A stretch of DNA of 64,000 nt. Source: an uncultured Bacteroidota bacterium. GTDB taxonomy: Bacteria > Bacteroidota > Bacteroidia > AKYH767-A > 2013-40CM-41-45. Location of the stretch: the NCBI GenBank assembly GCA_937871435.1, contig CALMQM010000103.1, forward strand, positions 124,813 to 188,812, written 5' to 3'. Positions 9,548 through 18,911 of the stretch are shown here, in pieces. Positions within the stretch are counted from its first letter, which is position 1. Every line of letters begins with the position of its first letter. Position numbers and translations under genes: made by a program. Below the pieces are notes generated by a model. The model was not told the origin of the DNA, made no database searches, and saw nothing but the letters and a program-made list of their open reading frames with translations.

Positions 9548-9650
9548 TCGGATAAAGAGACTTTTTCAGAAGAGAAGACAAAGCTCATCGAAGTATTGGA
9601 ATAGGGGGTTTAGAAAATTTCAATACTGTAAATGAGCTTCTTTTTTGAAA

Positions 9651-10487
9651 TTAATCAAGAATCACAATTCTTGAAATTTCGCTTCTGCTTTCTCCTGTTT
9701 CATAAAACAAAAAATACAATCCGGCTTTCAGTCCTTCGCGGTTGATGTTGACGGAAGAAAGTCCTGAACTACCGACTTCTTTTACACAACGACCCAATTG
9801 ATCTGTAAAGACCAGTTTCCCGATTTTACCTGAATACAAATCCGGAATTGCAATGGATGCACTGGAAGTAAATGGATTTGGGCTACAGTTTAAAGAAGTT
9901 GATTTTTGCGGACCATTGCTTATTCCAACCGGATCCAAACTGATCAGAATATTGTCTGCTGAATATGTACTCCATGCGGCTCCGATGGTTTTATATTTCA
10001 ACGCGATGAAGGCGCTGTCAGCAACAAAAGGAACAGTAATTATTGTATCCAGCCATTGGAACTGGGGTTGCATATAAGACAATGAACCGATCACTGTAAA
10101 GTTTCCAAGGAGTGGGTCCTGATTCGTTGAACTAAATAACACCTCAAAATTATCCGGAAAGGGAGTACTAAAACCGCTTGTATTTACTTTCAGAGCTACC
10201 GTTCCTGTGGAAGAGAAATTCATGGCAGGTGAAACAAACCAATCGACAACAGTATCTGTTGATGCACCGCCAACGTTGTAATCATGACTAACACATTGAC
10301 CGGAAAAACCTCCGCCTGAATATCCCCAACTGTATTGGCTTAGGACACCAGTACGGTAAATATTCCATCCGGCTTTTTCAGCCGGAGAATCGAATCCTGT
10401 AGCGTAAGGAAGTGTGAGACCCTGGGATTTTACCGAAGTAATAAGAATGAACTGAATACATAAAAGCGGGAGTAATTTTTTTTTCAT
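9651..10487 (-). CDS. T9SS-secreted protein with a cleaved-adhesin/choice-of-anchor J type domain
   Basis: A 278-residue secreted protein. Residues 1-21 are a signal peptide (KKKLLPLLCIQFILITSVKSQ). Residues about 24-190 (LPYATGFDSP ... WNIYRTG ... VDWFVSPAMNFSSTGTVALKV ... YSADNILIS) resemble the MAM-like choice-of-anchor J domain, a beta-sandwich found in gingipain-type adhesins. The last ~75 residues starting LNCSPNPFTSS and ending RIVILD form a type A T9SS sorting domain. No enzyme motif is seen; binding to a surface or polymer is the likely role. It is monocistronic and convergent with the XRE gene. Confidence 0.82.
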   Translation of the reverse strand: MKKKLLPLLCIQFILITSVKSQGLTLPYATGFDSPAEKAGWNIYRTGVLSQYSWGYSGGGFSGQCVSHDYNVGGASTDTVVDWFVSPAMNFSSTGTVALKVNTSGFSTPFPDNFEVLFSSTNQDPLLGNFTVIGSLSYMQPQFQWLDTIITVPFVADSAFIALKYKTIGAAWSTYSADNILISLDPVGISNGPQKSTSLNCSPNPFTSSASIAIPDLYSGKIGKLVFTDQLGRCVKEVGSSGLSSVNINREGLKAGLYFLFYETGESRSEISRIVILD

Positions 10488-10766
10488 TTTCTGATTCTTT
10501 AAGTGTTACATCTTATTTCAGGAGGATACTTTAAACAACAAAGACACGAACATGCCTCTCCTTTTTCAAACCAAAATACACCTTAAATTTCAATCTGATT
10601 CTTTGTTTTAAAACATTAACATGTCGGTGATTTATTCCTCTAAATACTATTTACAAAAAGTTCGATTGTATCTAAAGAAGGATCTCAAAAAAAGTAATCA
10701 AAAATCAAGTCAGCTAAATACATTCATTCGAAGGAAACAAATAGAATGAAGCAATGATTGGTATAA

Positions 10767-11639
10767 TTATGCGCCTTTGGTTTCTATCGCAACATTGTCA
10801 ATCAGCCTGACAGCACCTATTTTGACAGCGGTAAATACTCTCACATCAGGAAACTGATACCAATCTCCAGCCGGTTGGAGTGACACGGAATCCGCAATGG
10901 TGAGATATTCAACTTTCATGAGTTTATTTTTTTCAATCATGGTTTTGGCATTAAGGAGTATTTCCTCCACACTGTGATGAGACCAGTTATCCCGGATAAA
11001 AAATAATGCTTTGGAAATGCGTGCAGCTTCTGTTCTTTCGGTTGGGCTGAGTAACATGTTTCTGGAACTCATTGCCAATCCATCGGATTCCCGAATGGTA
11101 GGACAAGGAACAATTTCCACGGGCAGATTCAATTGACTGGTCATGGTGCGTATAACAGCAAGTTGCTGAAAATCCTTTTCACCAAAATACGCGGCATCCG
11201 GTTGAACAATCCGGAATAAATTAGCGACTACCTGCATCACACCTTTAAAATGTCCGGGGCGATGACTTGCTTCCATCACATGATCCAACACTCCCAATTG
11301 GATATCAGGAACAGGAGGCAATTGACCTTCCGGATACATTTCGTTCACAGAAGGTGCAAAAACCAGATCGGCACCAACTTGTTCTAATTTTCTGAGATCA
11401 GCATCCATTGTGCGTGGATAGTTTTTCAGATCGTCCGGATTATTGAATTGGGTCGGATTAACAAAAATGCTGACTACTATCCGGTCAGTTTCCTGCTTCG
11501 CTTTTTCCACCAATTTCAGATGACCCTGATGTAAAGCCCCCATTGTAGGTACAAAGCCAACCTTTAGACCGGATTTTTTCAATGAAGCAATTTCAGAGCT
11601 CAGGAGGCTTTTATTATCAATAACTTGCATTAATACCAT
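10767..11639 (-). CDS. panC: Pantothenate synthetase
   Basis: Condenses pantoate and beta-alanine with ATP to pantothenate, in the cytoplasm, for coenzyme A synthesis. The 290-residue protein has family length and the signatures PTMGALHQGHLKLV (ATP-binding HIGH-like motif, residues about 31-44), FVNPTQF, YPRT, GEKDFQQL and SSRNMLL (KMSKS-like). The ATG at 11637-11639 or the one three codons later (MQVIDN) could be used. It is divergent from the GT5-like/DUF4270/glmS group, an arrangement I recall as common in Bacteroidota, where panD often follows; panD is not present here. Confidence 0.96.
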   Translation of the reverse strand: MVLMQVIDNKSLLSSEIASLKKSGLKVGFVPTMGALHQGHLKLVEKAKQETDRIVVSIFVNPTQFNNPDDLKNYPRTMDADLRKLEQVGADLVFAPSVNEMYPEGQLPPVPDIQLGVLDHVMEASHRPGHFKGVMQVVANLFRIVQPDAAYFGEKDFQQLAVIRTMTSQLNLPVEIVPCPTIRESDGLAMSSRNMLLSPTERTEAARISKALFFIRDNWSHHSVEEILLNAKTMIEKNKLMKVEYLTIADSVSLQPAGDWYQFPDVRVFTAVKIGAVRLIDNVAIETKGA

Positions 11640-11772
11640 AAATATTGTTTATATTATCATTCTCAAATTTTATTACATCATCCTTTTATGCCTAATTATC
11701 AGAACATTAAGCTAATAATGCATTAAAATTTCAATAAAAACTGCAATTTTCCGCTATCAGGACTTGCAACTA

Positions 11773-11803
11773 TTGAGTGATACTCTTATTATCCGTATCT
11801 TTG
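11773..11803 (+). promoter_or_regulatory. Bacteroidota-type promoter of the GT5-like gene
   Basis: TTG at 11773-11775 and TATCTTTG at 11796-11803 are separated by 20 bases, a full match in sequence and spacing to the Bacteroidota -33/-7 promoter. The ATG follows at 11833, giving a leader of about 25 bases. This is the best promoter in the window. Confidence 0.7.
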
Positions 11804-11832
11804 CATGCCAAATTAATAAATCCGATCTGTAA

Positions 11833-12669
11833 ATGAAGAAAGCGAAAGTTTTATTTATTTCCCAAGAGATCACTCCTTTTCTGGATGTGACAGAAGTATC
11901 GAATATCGCCCGGTTTCTTCCTCAGGGCGTTCAGGAAAAAGGGAAAGAAATCAGGACTTTCATGCCACGCTTCGGTTTGATCAATGAGCGCAGGAATCAA
12001 CTGCACGAAGTGATCCGCTTATCCGGCATGAACCTGATTATAGACGATTCAGATCACCCTCTGATTATCAAAGTTGCCTCGATCCAAAGTGCGCGGATGC
12101 AGGTATACTTCATCGACAATGAAGAATATTTCCAGCGCAAGATGGTTTTTCGTGATGCAAAGAAAAAATTCTACAAAGACAATGAAGACCGCATGGTATT
12201 TTTCTGTCGCGGTGTACTTGAGACAGTCAAGAAGCTTGGCTGGGCTCCGGATGTGATTCATTGTCATGGTTGGATGACTTCCTTGATTCCTTTCTTTGTA
12301 AAGACCGGGTATAAAGACGAACCGATGTTCAAGAACTCCCGTGTTGTTTATTCCAGCTATTTGCAGGATATGGAAGAAACTTTCAGTCCGAACTTTACAA
12401 AGAAGCTAAAGATGGATGGAGTTTCAACTGATGACATGAAGCTCTACAAAGATCCCACGATGGCAAATATTCACATTGCAGCCATGAAGCTGAGTGATGG
12501 TGTGATCAAAGGTTGCGATACTAAGAATGCGACTGTAGAATCTTATCTTAAAAAATCCAATAAACCGGTATTAGAATATAAACCCTTTGACGACGAAGGA
12601 GCATTTGTGAACGCCTGCTCTGATTTTTATGATGAATTGCTGGAACAGGAACCCGTTCTCCAAGACTAA
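11833..12669 (+). CDS. Short glycogen/starch synthase-like protein (GT5 N-terminal domain only)
   Basis: A 278-residue protein matching only the N-terminal Rossmann domain of GT5 glycogen synthases: KVLFISQEITPFLDVTEVSNIARFLPQGVQEKGKEIRTFMPRFGLINER near the start (the usual KxGG ADP-glucose loop is degenerate, D-V-T-E) and PDVIHCHGWMTSLIPFFVK around residue 143. The C-terminal GT1 domain of a full ~480-residue enzyme is absent, so ADP-glucose transfer by the classical mechanism is doubtful. The same short form next to panC, DUF4270 and glmS recurs in Bacteroidota (recalled). It likely shares a transcript with the DUF4270 gene, which starts one base after its stop. Its real role may be regulatory or in envelope sugar metabolism (inference). 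Confidence 0.8.
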   Translation: MKKAKVLFISQEITPFLDVTEVSNIARFLPQGVQEKGKEIRTFMPRFGLINERRNQLHEVIRLSGMNLIIDDSDHPLIIKVASIQSARMQVYFIDNEEYFQRKMVFRDAKKKFYKDNEDRMVFFCRGVLETVKKLGWAPDVIHCHGWMTSLIPFFVKTGYKDEPMFKNSRVVYSSYLQDMEETFSPNFTKKLKMDGVSTDDMKLYKDPTMANIHIAAMKLSDGVIKGCDTKNATVESYLKKSNKPVLEYKPFDDEGAFVNACSDFYDELLEQEPVLQD

Positions 12670-12670
12670 T

Positions 12671-14047
12671 ATGAAGATAAATTTTGCGGCAGGCCAGGCC
12701 TTCCGAATTTTCCGAAAAACCACCAACAATCCCAAGCAAAATTTCAACACTATTTCCTCCACACTTTCGTGGAGGAAATATTTTTTTCTGGTATCTATAA
12801 TTGCCGGGATCGCTCTGGTTCCTGCATGTAAAGACCCGGAAGAAATAGGACTTGGGATAATTCCAGGATCAGATACTCTCGGACTCTCCTTATCTGATAC
12901 GAGTACTATCTATACTCGTACTGTGCTTGAAGATACATTGCGTACCGATGAATTGTCGGTTGAATTACTGGGCAGTGTATACGATCCTGTTTTTGGAAAA
13001 CACCAGGCTGCCATCTATGCTCATACTGTATTAGCCGGCGTACCAAATTTCAACGGAGTCACGCATGCCGATTCGCTTGTGCTCACACTATTTTACAGTG
13101 GTGCTTACGGAGACACATCCCTTACACAAACTGTGAATGTGTACCGCATGACGGAGGATATGGAATTCGACAGCGTGTATTATTCGAATAAAAATTTCAG
13201 CTACGATGCGGTACCTCTTGGAACGCAAAATTTCAAAGCCTGGCCAAATCACACCGTAGTTGTTGGAGGAGATACACAGTCTGCACAGCTTCGTATACCA
13301 TTGAGTCTGGCTTTAGCAGATTCAATCATGGCATTGTCGGGTGGAACAGAATTATCAACCTCAGACAATTGGAATGCATATTTTAAAGGACTATACATCA
13401 AAACTGATGAAGCCACTGTATCAGGCACAGGATGTATTGCCTATTTCAATTTTCTCACTTCTAAAATGACCTTGTATTATCACGGAACGGACACTGTGGC
13501 AAGAACCTATTCATTCACATTAGCCGGCGCACGTGTAAACTCATTTTCACACGATTACACAGGGACAGATATAGCTGCACAAATCGCGGATTCAAATGCA
13601 GTAGATTCTCTGGCATATTTACAATCGATGGCGGGTGTAAAAACTAAAATTTCATTCCCTTTTCTGAAACATTTTACTGATTCCGGCAGTATTGTAGTGA
13701 ATAAAGCCGAGTTGACCATTACTGCTCAGGCAGGTACGCCATTGGATTATCCGGTACCATCCCGAATTCTGGTTGTGGCCCTTGATTCTGTCGGAGGAAC
13801 ATATTTTCCGATAGATTACTATGAAACCGGAGGATATTTCGGTGGAAGTATCAATGCGGATGGAAGAACGTATACCTTTAACCTGACGCGACACATTCAG
13901 CGGATCCTGGATGGGCAGGTATCAAATGACGGACTTTATGCAGTGGTATTCGGATCAGCGGTTCAAGCCAACAGGCTGATCATGGGAAGCGGTAAAAATG
14001 CCGACTACCGGATGAAACTGAAATTATATTATACGCATCTCCCTTAA
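12671..14047 (+). CDS. DUF4270 family lipoprotein
   Basis: A 458-residue predicted lipoprotein. The start is set at the ATG at 12671, one base after the upstream stop; an earlier ATG at 12629 lies inside the preceding gene. The N-terminus is long and basic, then comes FFLVSIIAGIALVPAC, a signal with a cysteine lipobox near residue 45. The sequence after it (DPEEIGLGIIPGSDTLGLSLSDTSTIYTRTV) is the hallmark beginning of DUF4270. The rest is beta-rich with no catalytic motif. DUF4270 proteins are cell-envelope proteins of unknown function specific to Bacteroidota. Its place between the GT5-like gene and glmS hints at a link to amino-sugar or envelope metabolism (inference). Confidence 0.85.
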   Translation: MKINFAAGQAFRIFRKTTNNPKQNFNTISSTLSWRKYFFLVSIIAGIALVPACKDPEEIGLGIIPGSDTLGLSLSDTSTIYTRTVLEDTLRTDELSVELLGSVYDPVFGKHQAAIYAHTVLAGVPNFNGVTHADSLVLTLFYSGAYGDTSLTQTVNVYRMTEDMEFDSVYYSNKNFSYDAVPLGTQNFKAWPNHTVVVGGDTQSAQLRIPLSLALADSIMALSGGTELSTSDNWNAYFKGLYIKTDEATVSGTGCIAYFNFLTSKMTLYYHGTDTVARTYSFTLAGARVNSFSHDYTGTDIAAQIADSNAVDSLAYLQSMAGVKTKISFPFLKHFTDSGSIVVNKAELTITAQAGTPLDYPVPSRILVVALDSVGGTYFPIDYYETGGYFGGSINADGRTYTFNLTRHIQRILDGQVSNDGLYAVVFGSAVQANRLIMGSGKNADYRMKLKLYYTHLP

Positions 14048-14117
14048 TCCCTGAAAAGGAGTTTTATTCAAATCAACAACAGGGAATTTTTAGTACACAA
14101 ATTCTTATTCTAAACCT

Positions 14118-15959
14118 ATGTGTGGAATTGTAGCTTATATCGGAAAAAGGGATGTATACCCAATCCTGATTAAAGGACTCCAAAGACTCGAATACCGTGG
14201 GTATGACAGTGCCGGTATTGCCATTTTGAATGGTGATTTGAAAATTTTTAAGAAAGCCGGTAAGGTGAGTGACCTTCATGCTTTCGCGAAGGATAAAGAT
14301 ACTTCAGGACATATCGGAATGGGACATACCCGTTGGGCAACACACGGGGAACCAAATGACAGAAACGCGCATCCGCATTATTCACAAAGTGGAGCTTTTG
14401 CAATCATTCACAATGGAATTATCGAGAATTATTCTTCGATCAAAGCTGAGTTAAGCAAGCGTGGTCATATTTTCAAAAGTGATACGGATACAGAAGTGTT
14501 GGTACACCTGATAGAAGATATTTTCGAACATGGGAATGTCACACTTGATGAAGCGGTACGACTGGCATTGGGAGAAGTGATCGGAGCATATGCTATCGTT
14601 GTTCTCTCCAAAGATCATCCGAATGAACTGATTTGCGCGCGTAAAGGAAGTCCGATTGTATTGGGAGTAGGAAAAGAAAAAGGCGAATTCTTTGTCGCTT
14701 CAGATGCTACGCCAATCATTGAATATACCAATAATGTAATTTACCTGAATGACGGAGAAGTAGCGTACATCAACAATGGTACGCTTACGGTAAAGACCAT
14801 CGAGAATCAGGTGAAGACACCATACATCCACGAACTGGAAATGAAACTCGAACAACTTGAAAAAGGTGGTTTCGAGCATTTCATGATGAAAGAGATTTAT
14901 GAACAACCACGTTCCATCTGGGACAGTATGCGAGGTCGTATTGATGCGACCAAAGGATTCCTGCGTATGGGCGGTGTGGCGGAGTATGAAAACAAATTTT
15001 CCAACGCGAAAAGAATTCTCATCATCGGCTGCGGAACTTCATGGCATGCAGGATTGGTAGCGGAATATCTTATCGAAGATCTTGCGCGCATTCCGGTGGA
15101 AGTGGAATATGCTTCGGAATTTCGGTACCGTAATCCGATTATCCACGAAACAGATATTGTAATTCCTATTTCACAATCAGGAGAAACAGCGGATACACTT
15201 GCGGCAATTGAATTGGCAAAATCAAAAGGTGCTACAATTTTCGGAGTATGTAATGTAGTTGGCGCATCTATCCCGCGTGCAACACATGCCGGGGCCTACA
15301 CTCATGCAGGACCGGAAATCGGAGTAGCTTCCACCAAAGCTTTCACGGCGCAGGTGACAGTACTCACACTGATCGCTCTACAGATTGCTCATCACCGTGG
15401 AACAATTACAGACTCACGTTATCATCAGTTGATGAACGAACTGGAGGCAGTTCCCGCCAAAGTAGAAAGAGTGTTGAAGACCAACGATCAGATCATGAAA
15501 CTTGCGGCAAAATTCAAAGACGCACGTAACTTCCTTTATCTGGGACGCGGATATGGATTTCCTGTAGCTCTGGAAGGCGCGTTGAAACTAAAAGAGATTT
15601 CCTATATCCATGCCGAAGGATATCCTGCTGCTGAAATGAAACACGGTCCGATTGCATTGATCGATGCCGAAATGCCGGTGGTTGTGATTGCCAATAAAAA
15701 CGAGACCTACGAAAAGGTTGTCAGCAATATTCAGGAAGTAAAAGCAAGAAAAGGAATCATCATTGCCATTGTTACCGAAGGAGACACTGTCGTGAAAGGT
15801 CTGGCCGATCACGTCATCGAAATCCCGGAGACTGACGATGTCCTGATGCCTCTTGTTTCAGTTGTTCCTTTGCAGCTTCTGTCTTATCACATCGCGGTGC
15901 TTCGTGGCTGCAATGTGGATCAGCCGCGTAATCTCGCGAAATCCGTGACGGTGGAATAA
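14118..15959 (+). CDS. glmS: Glutamine-fructose-6-phosphate aminotransferase
   Basis: Makes glucosamine-6-phosphate from fructose-6-phosphate and glutamine, the first step to UDP-GlcNAc for peptidoglycan. The 613-residue protein begins MCGIVAYIG, with Cys2 as the N-terminal nucleophile of the glutaminase domain (residues 1 to about 235, with RWATHGEPNDRNAHPH). Two SIS isomerase domains follow (GCGTSWHAGLVAEYLIE; SQSGETADTLAA; GRGYGFPVALEGALKLKEISYIHAEGYPAAEMKHGPIAL). It ends with the conserved DQPRNLAKSVTVE tail. Length and all key motifs are normal. It is the third gene after the promoter at 11773-11803, 70 bases downstream of the DUF4270 gene, and two hairpin terminators follow. Confidence 0.98.
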   Translation: MCGIVAYIGKRDVYPILIKGLQRLEYRGYDSAGIAILNGDLKIFKKAGKVSDLHAFAKDKDTSGHIGMGHTRWATHGEPNDRNAHPHYSQSGAFAIIHNGIIENYSSIKAELSKRGHIFKSDTDTEVLVHLIEDIFEHGNVTLDEAVRLALGEVIGAYAIVVLSKDHPNELICARKGSPIVLGVGKEKGEFFVASDATPIIEYTNNVIYLNDGEVAYINNGTLTVKTIENQVKTPYIHELEMKLEQLEKGGFEHFMMKEIYEQPRSIWDSMRGRIDATKGFLRMGGVAEYENKFSNAKRILIIGCGTSWHAGLVAEYLIEDLARIPVEVEYASEFRYRNPIIHETDIVIPISQSGETADTLAAIELAKSKGATIFGVCNVVGASIPRATHAGAYTHAGPEIGVASTKAFTAQVTVLTLIALQIAHHRGTITDSRYHQLMNELEAVPAKVERVLKTNDQIMKLAAKFKDARNFLYLGRGYGFPVALEGALKLKEISYIHAEGYPAAEMKHGPIALIDAEMPVVVIANKNETYEKVVSNIQEVKARKGIIIAIVTEGDTVVKGLADHVIEIPETDDVLMPLVSVVPLQLLSYHIAVLRGCNVDQPRNLAKSVTVE

Positions 15960-15993
15960 ATATCTTAACCAACTTGCTTTCAAAGCAGGTTTG

Positions 15994-16021
15994 AATGGAA
16001 TTTTATTTGATTCCATTTTTT
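15994..16021 (+). terminator. Candidate terminator 1 after glmS
   Basis: Arms AATGGAAT (15994-16001) and ATTCCATT (16010-16017), an 8-base loop, then a short T run. Low GC, moderate strength. Confidence 0.5.
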
Positions 16022-16050
16022 CCACTTAAGTGAACGCTTTAAATCATCAA

Positions 16051-16081
16051 AGCCTGAACGTAAACCGTTCAGGCTTTTTTT
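16051..16081 (+). terminator. Strong Rho-independent terminator after glmS
   Basis: Perfect 10-base arms AGCCTGAACG (16051-16060) and CGTTCAGGCT (16066-16075), a 5-base loop and a run of seven T. It ends the GT5/DUF4270/glmS transcript. Confidence 0.85.
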
Positions 16082-16166
16082 GTAGGCATCAAATATTTTT
16101 TCAATTTCTAAACATAGCTTACAAGGAAATCGTATACCTTTAATAGACTATTGCATATTCTCTACC

Positions 16167-18626
16167 ATGAAAAAAACACTTTTTAGTCTTCTTGTTTTTT
16201 TGAGTTTGTACAAGATCAATTTCGCGCAGACACATTGGGAAAAAATTTATCCGGGTTTACCGATTAGAAATCCCGGCAATCTTGATATTACACAAATTGA
16301 TGGAGGCTTTGTTTTTTGTGCAACATCCAATCAAAACCACTTCCTTCTAAAAGGTGATTCTCTTGGAAATACAGTCTGGTCGAGGAGTTTTGATCACACC
16401 GGAACAAATGAATTTACGGCAGCTGTTGCGCATGAAGGCGATTCAGTGATTGCATTTATCGGTTCGGAATACAATGCATACGAGTGGCAAGCAGTGATCG
16501 GCAGATGTGATTTGAATGGCAATATCATTAACTATTTGCCATATCCTGTGTTTGACGGATGGGGAACTACTGGTATGAATATCCAACCGAATGGATTGGG
16601 AGGGTACAATTTTCTTATTTATGAAGACGGATACACGTCAGACAACCATGTTTATCTGAACTATTCTCAAATCGTGGGATATGATGGAGAAGATATCGGA
16701 TTGAACGGGATGTCATCCAATCGTTTTGGCGAAACTTTTATGGCAGTCAACAGTTATTTTCTAACAACCGAATATCACATCAGGAGCAATACAGGACTCG
16801 ATTTCCTGTTTCAGAATCAGACTTTACCGGATGCAATCGTAGCGACGAACGATAGTGCATGCATGTTGATTGCTTCAAACGGAACATTTGAATTAAGAAA
16901 AATCAATACAACTGGTGTCATAGACTGGAGCAGAACATACGCGGACAGTTCATTTCTTTTATCCGCAAAAGATATCAAACAACGTCCGGACGGTAACTAT
17001 TATATGCTTTGCACAGAAGGAAATGTCGCAGGACAAACTTGCATTTTCCTGATGGAAACAACCGAAAACGGAGACAGTTTGTGGAGCAGGAAATTTTATG
17101 GATATGGAAGAGCATCCGCAATTAATTTGCGATTGTATGATGATGGCGACCTGATAATTTTTGGTGAATCTGACGGAGACCCCTATGTAATCCGAACTGA
17201 TTCTGCCGGACAAATCAATCCGGTTTATTCAATTAATGGTCCGGGTCATGAATACTGCGCAGGAGATACCATCACACTTAATATAACACCGGCAGCTTCC
17301 TCCTACCATTGGTCAAGCGGAGAAACAACACAAAGTATTCAAGTGACGCAGTCAGGAGGATATACAGCACAGGTTACAGACGGAACAGGTCAGCTTTCAA
17401 ATACAGGTATGTATGGAGTAGACATGGATCCTATTCCGGTAGCTGATATTGCATCCAGTTCCAGCATTTCTGTTTGTTCGAATGACACGCTACGGAACAA
17501 TTCCCTGCAACACCATTCATTGACGAATTTATGGTATAAAGATGGAGTGTTCATTTCAGGTGATTACTACGTAATTGTTACTCAATCCGGAATGTACAAA
17601 CTGATTCAAAGTAATAATTGCGGATCGGATACTGACTCGGTGTATGTCAATGTGAATTCACTTCCCGCACAACCTTTCATAACGGCTTTACCGGATGAGT
17701 ATTTTTGTTCCGGTGAAACTGTTACGCTTGTTGCACATGGTGCTGATACAACTTTTCAGTGGAACTATTCTCTTGATTTAGCTTCACCTGTGGTTCTGTT
17801 AAATTCAAGCAATGATTCAATTGATGTAAATCAGGGAGGTATATATTACTCCCGTGATATAAATTCAAACGGTTGTGTTTCCGTGGCCAATTACATTAAT
17901 GTTTATGATGTGACAGCATCACCTCAGGTATACACTGTTGGAGATCTTAGTTTCTGTACCGGTGACTCTGCGGAATTGTTTGGAGGTCTGATGGGCGCAG
18001 ATGCTCATTATCTCTGGTCAAATGGAGACACTACGTATAATACCATGATTAAACAAACCGGTTGTTATCATTTTTATGGCATCAACAGATGGGGCTGCTC
18101 CGTTAATAGTGATACGGTATGTGTAACAGCCTTTCCACTCCCGGACATCAATCTGGGCAATGATACTTTGTTGTGTGTAGGCAATACTATTCAATTTGAT
18201 GCCGGTCAGGGCTACTCCTATTACATCTGGCAGGATGGAAGTAACGGAGAGTTTTTCACGTATACACCGGTGCCGGATGATACTGCAGATTTTTGGGTGT
18301 ATGTGGTTGATACCAACAATTGTTCATCTTCAGATTCAGTAAGGGTAATTTCTGATTTCTGTTCCGGTGTAAGTTCTGTCATTCAATCATCTTATGTGTA
18401 TTTGTATCCTAATCCGAATACCGGTCTGTTGCATTTTTTGAGTAACAACAATGATGAATTTGAAATGCTATTGTATGATTTCACCGGCAAAGTCATTCTT
18501 AAAAAGAAAATTCAGCATTTCAGTCAATGCTTAGACCTGAGTACATTGAATTCAGGAGTGTACACGTATCAAATCCGGAAATACGATGGAAGTATTCAAA
18601 AAGGTAAGATCACTTTGACGAAATAA
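16167..18626 (+). CDS. T9SS-secreted multidomain protein with Ig/PKD-like repeats
   Basis: An 819-residue secreted protein. Residues 1-20 are a signal peptide (KKTLFSLLVFLSLYKINFAQ). Residues about 21-355 form a beta-propeller-like region (repeats such as FLLKGDSLGNTVWSRSF and FLMETTENGDSLWSRKFYG). From about 365 there are four Ig/PKD-like modules, each opening with a 'CxGD' phrase (YCAGDTITL, FCSGETVTL, FCTGDSAEL, LCVGNTIQF) and containing YHWSSGETTQSI or LWSNGDTTYN. The final ~75 residues from YLYPNPNTG to KITLTK are a type A T9SS sorting domain. It is likely an adhesin or matrix protein. TACCTTTA at 16135-16142, one base off the -7 consensus, is a possible promoter. Confidence 0.85.
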   Translation: MKKTLFSLLVFLSLYKINFAQTHWEKIYPGLPIRNPGNLDITQIDGGFVFCATSNQNHFLLKGDSLGNTVWSRSFDHTGTNEFTAAVAHEGDSVIAFIGSEYNAYEWQAVIGRCDLNGNIINYLPYPVFDGWGTTGMNIQPNGLGGYNFLIYEDGYTSDNHVYLNYSQIVGYDGEDIGLNGMSSNRFGETFMAVNSYFLTTEYHIRSNTGLDFLFQNQTLPDAIVATNDSACMLIASNGTFELRKINTTGVIDWSRTYADSSFLLSAKDIKQRPDGNYYMLCTEGNVAGQTCIFLMETTENGDSLWSRKFYGYGRASAINLRLYDDGDLIIFGESDGDPYVIRTDSAGQINPVYSINGPGHEYCAGDTITLNITPAASSYHWSSGETTQSIQVTQSGGYTAQVTDGTGQLSNTGMYGVDMDPIPVADIASSSSISVCSNDTLRNNSLQHHSLTNLWYKDGVFISGDYYVIVTQSGMYKLIQSNNCGSDTDSVYVNVNSLPAQPFITALPDEYFCSGETVTLVAHGADTTFQWNYSLDLASPVVLLNSSNDSIDVNQGGIYYSRDINSNGCVSVANYINVYDVTASPQVYTVGDLSFCTGDSAELFGGLMGADAHYLWSNGDTTYNTMIKQTGCYHFYGINRWGCSVNSDTVCVTAFPLPDINLGNDTLLCVGNTIQFDAGQGYSYYIWQDGSNGEFFTYTPVPDDTADFWVYVVDTNNCSSSDSVRVISDFCSGVSSVIQSSYVYLYPNPNTGLLHFLSNNNDEFEMLLYDFTGKVILKKKIQHFSQCLDLSTLNSGVYTYQIRKYDGSIQKGKITLTK

Positions 18627-18643
18627 TCTCTTGAGAAGCAAAT

Positions 18644-18679
18644 AAAAAAACCGGGACGAAAATATGTTCCGGTTTTTTT
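18644..18679 (+). terminator. Rho-independent terminator
   Basis: Arms AACCGGGAC (18649-18657) and GTTCCGGTT (18666-18674, one G-T pair), with A and T runs flanking, directly after the 819-residue protein gene. Confidence 0.8.
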
Positions 18680-18911
18680 ATTGCATAGAAACTTATGAAG
18701 TTTATATAAAGATCATTCTTTGACAAAATCGCCTGAAAATCCATTTTCAAGTCTTGCAAGCGACAAGCATAGAAAATATAAAATTGTTTGGATTCTAAAG
18801 GATTCTGAAGCAAATATGAGAATGTGGAATCTTGTTAAAATCTTCTGCATTTCAGGGGAATTATTTTTCATTGATTTCGTTACATTCGTCAACTTCATAT
18901 TCTCTAAACAA

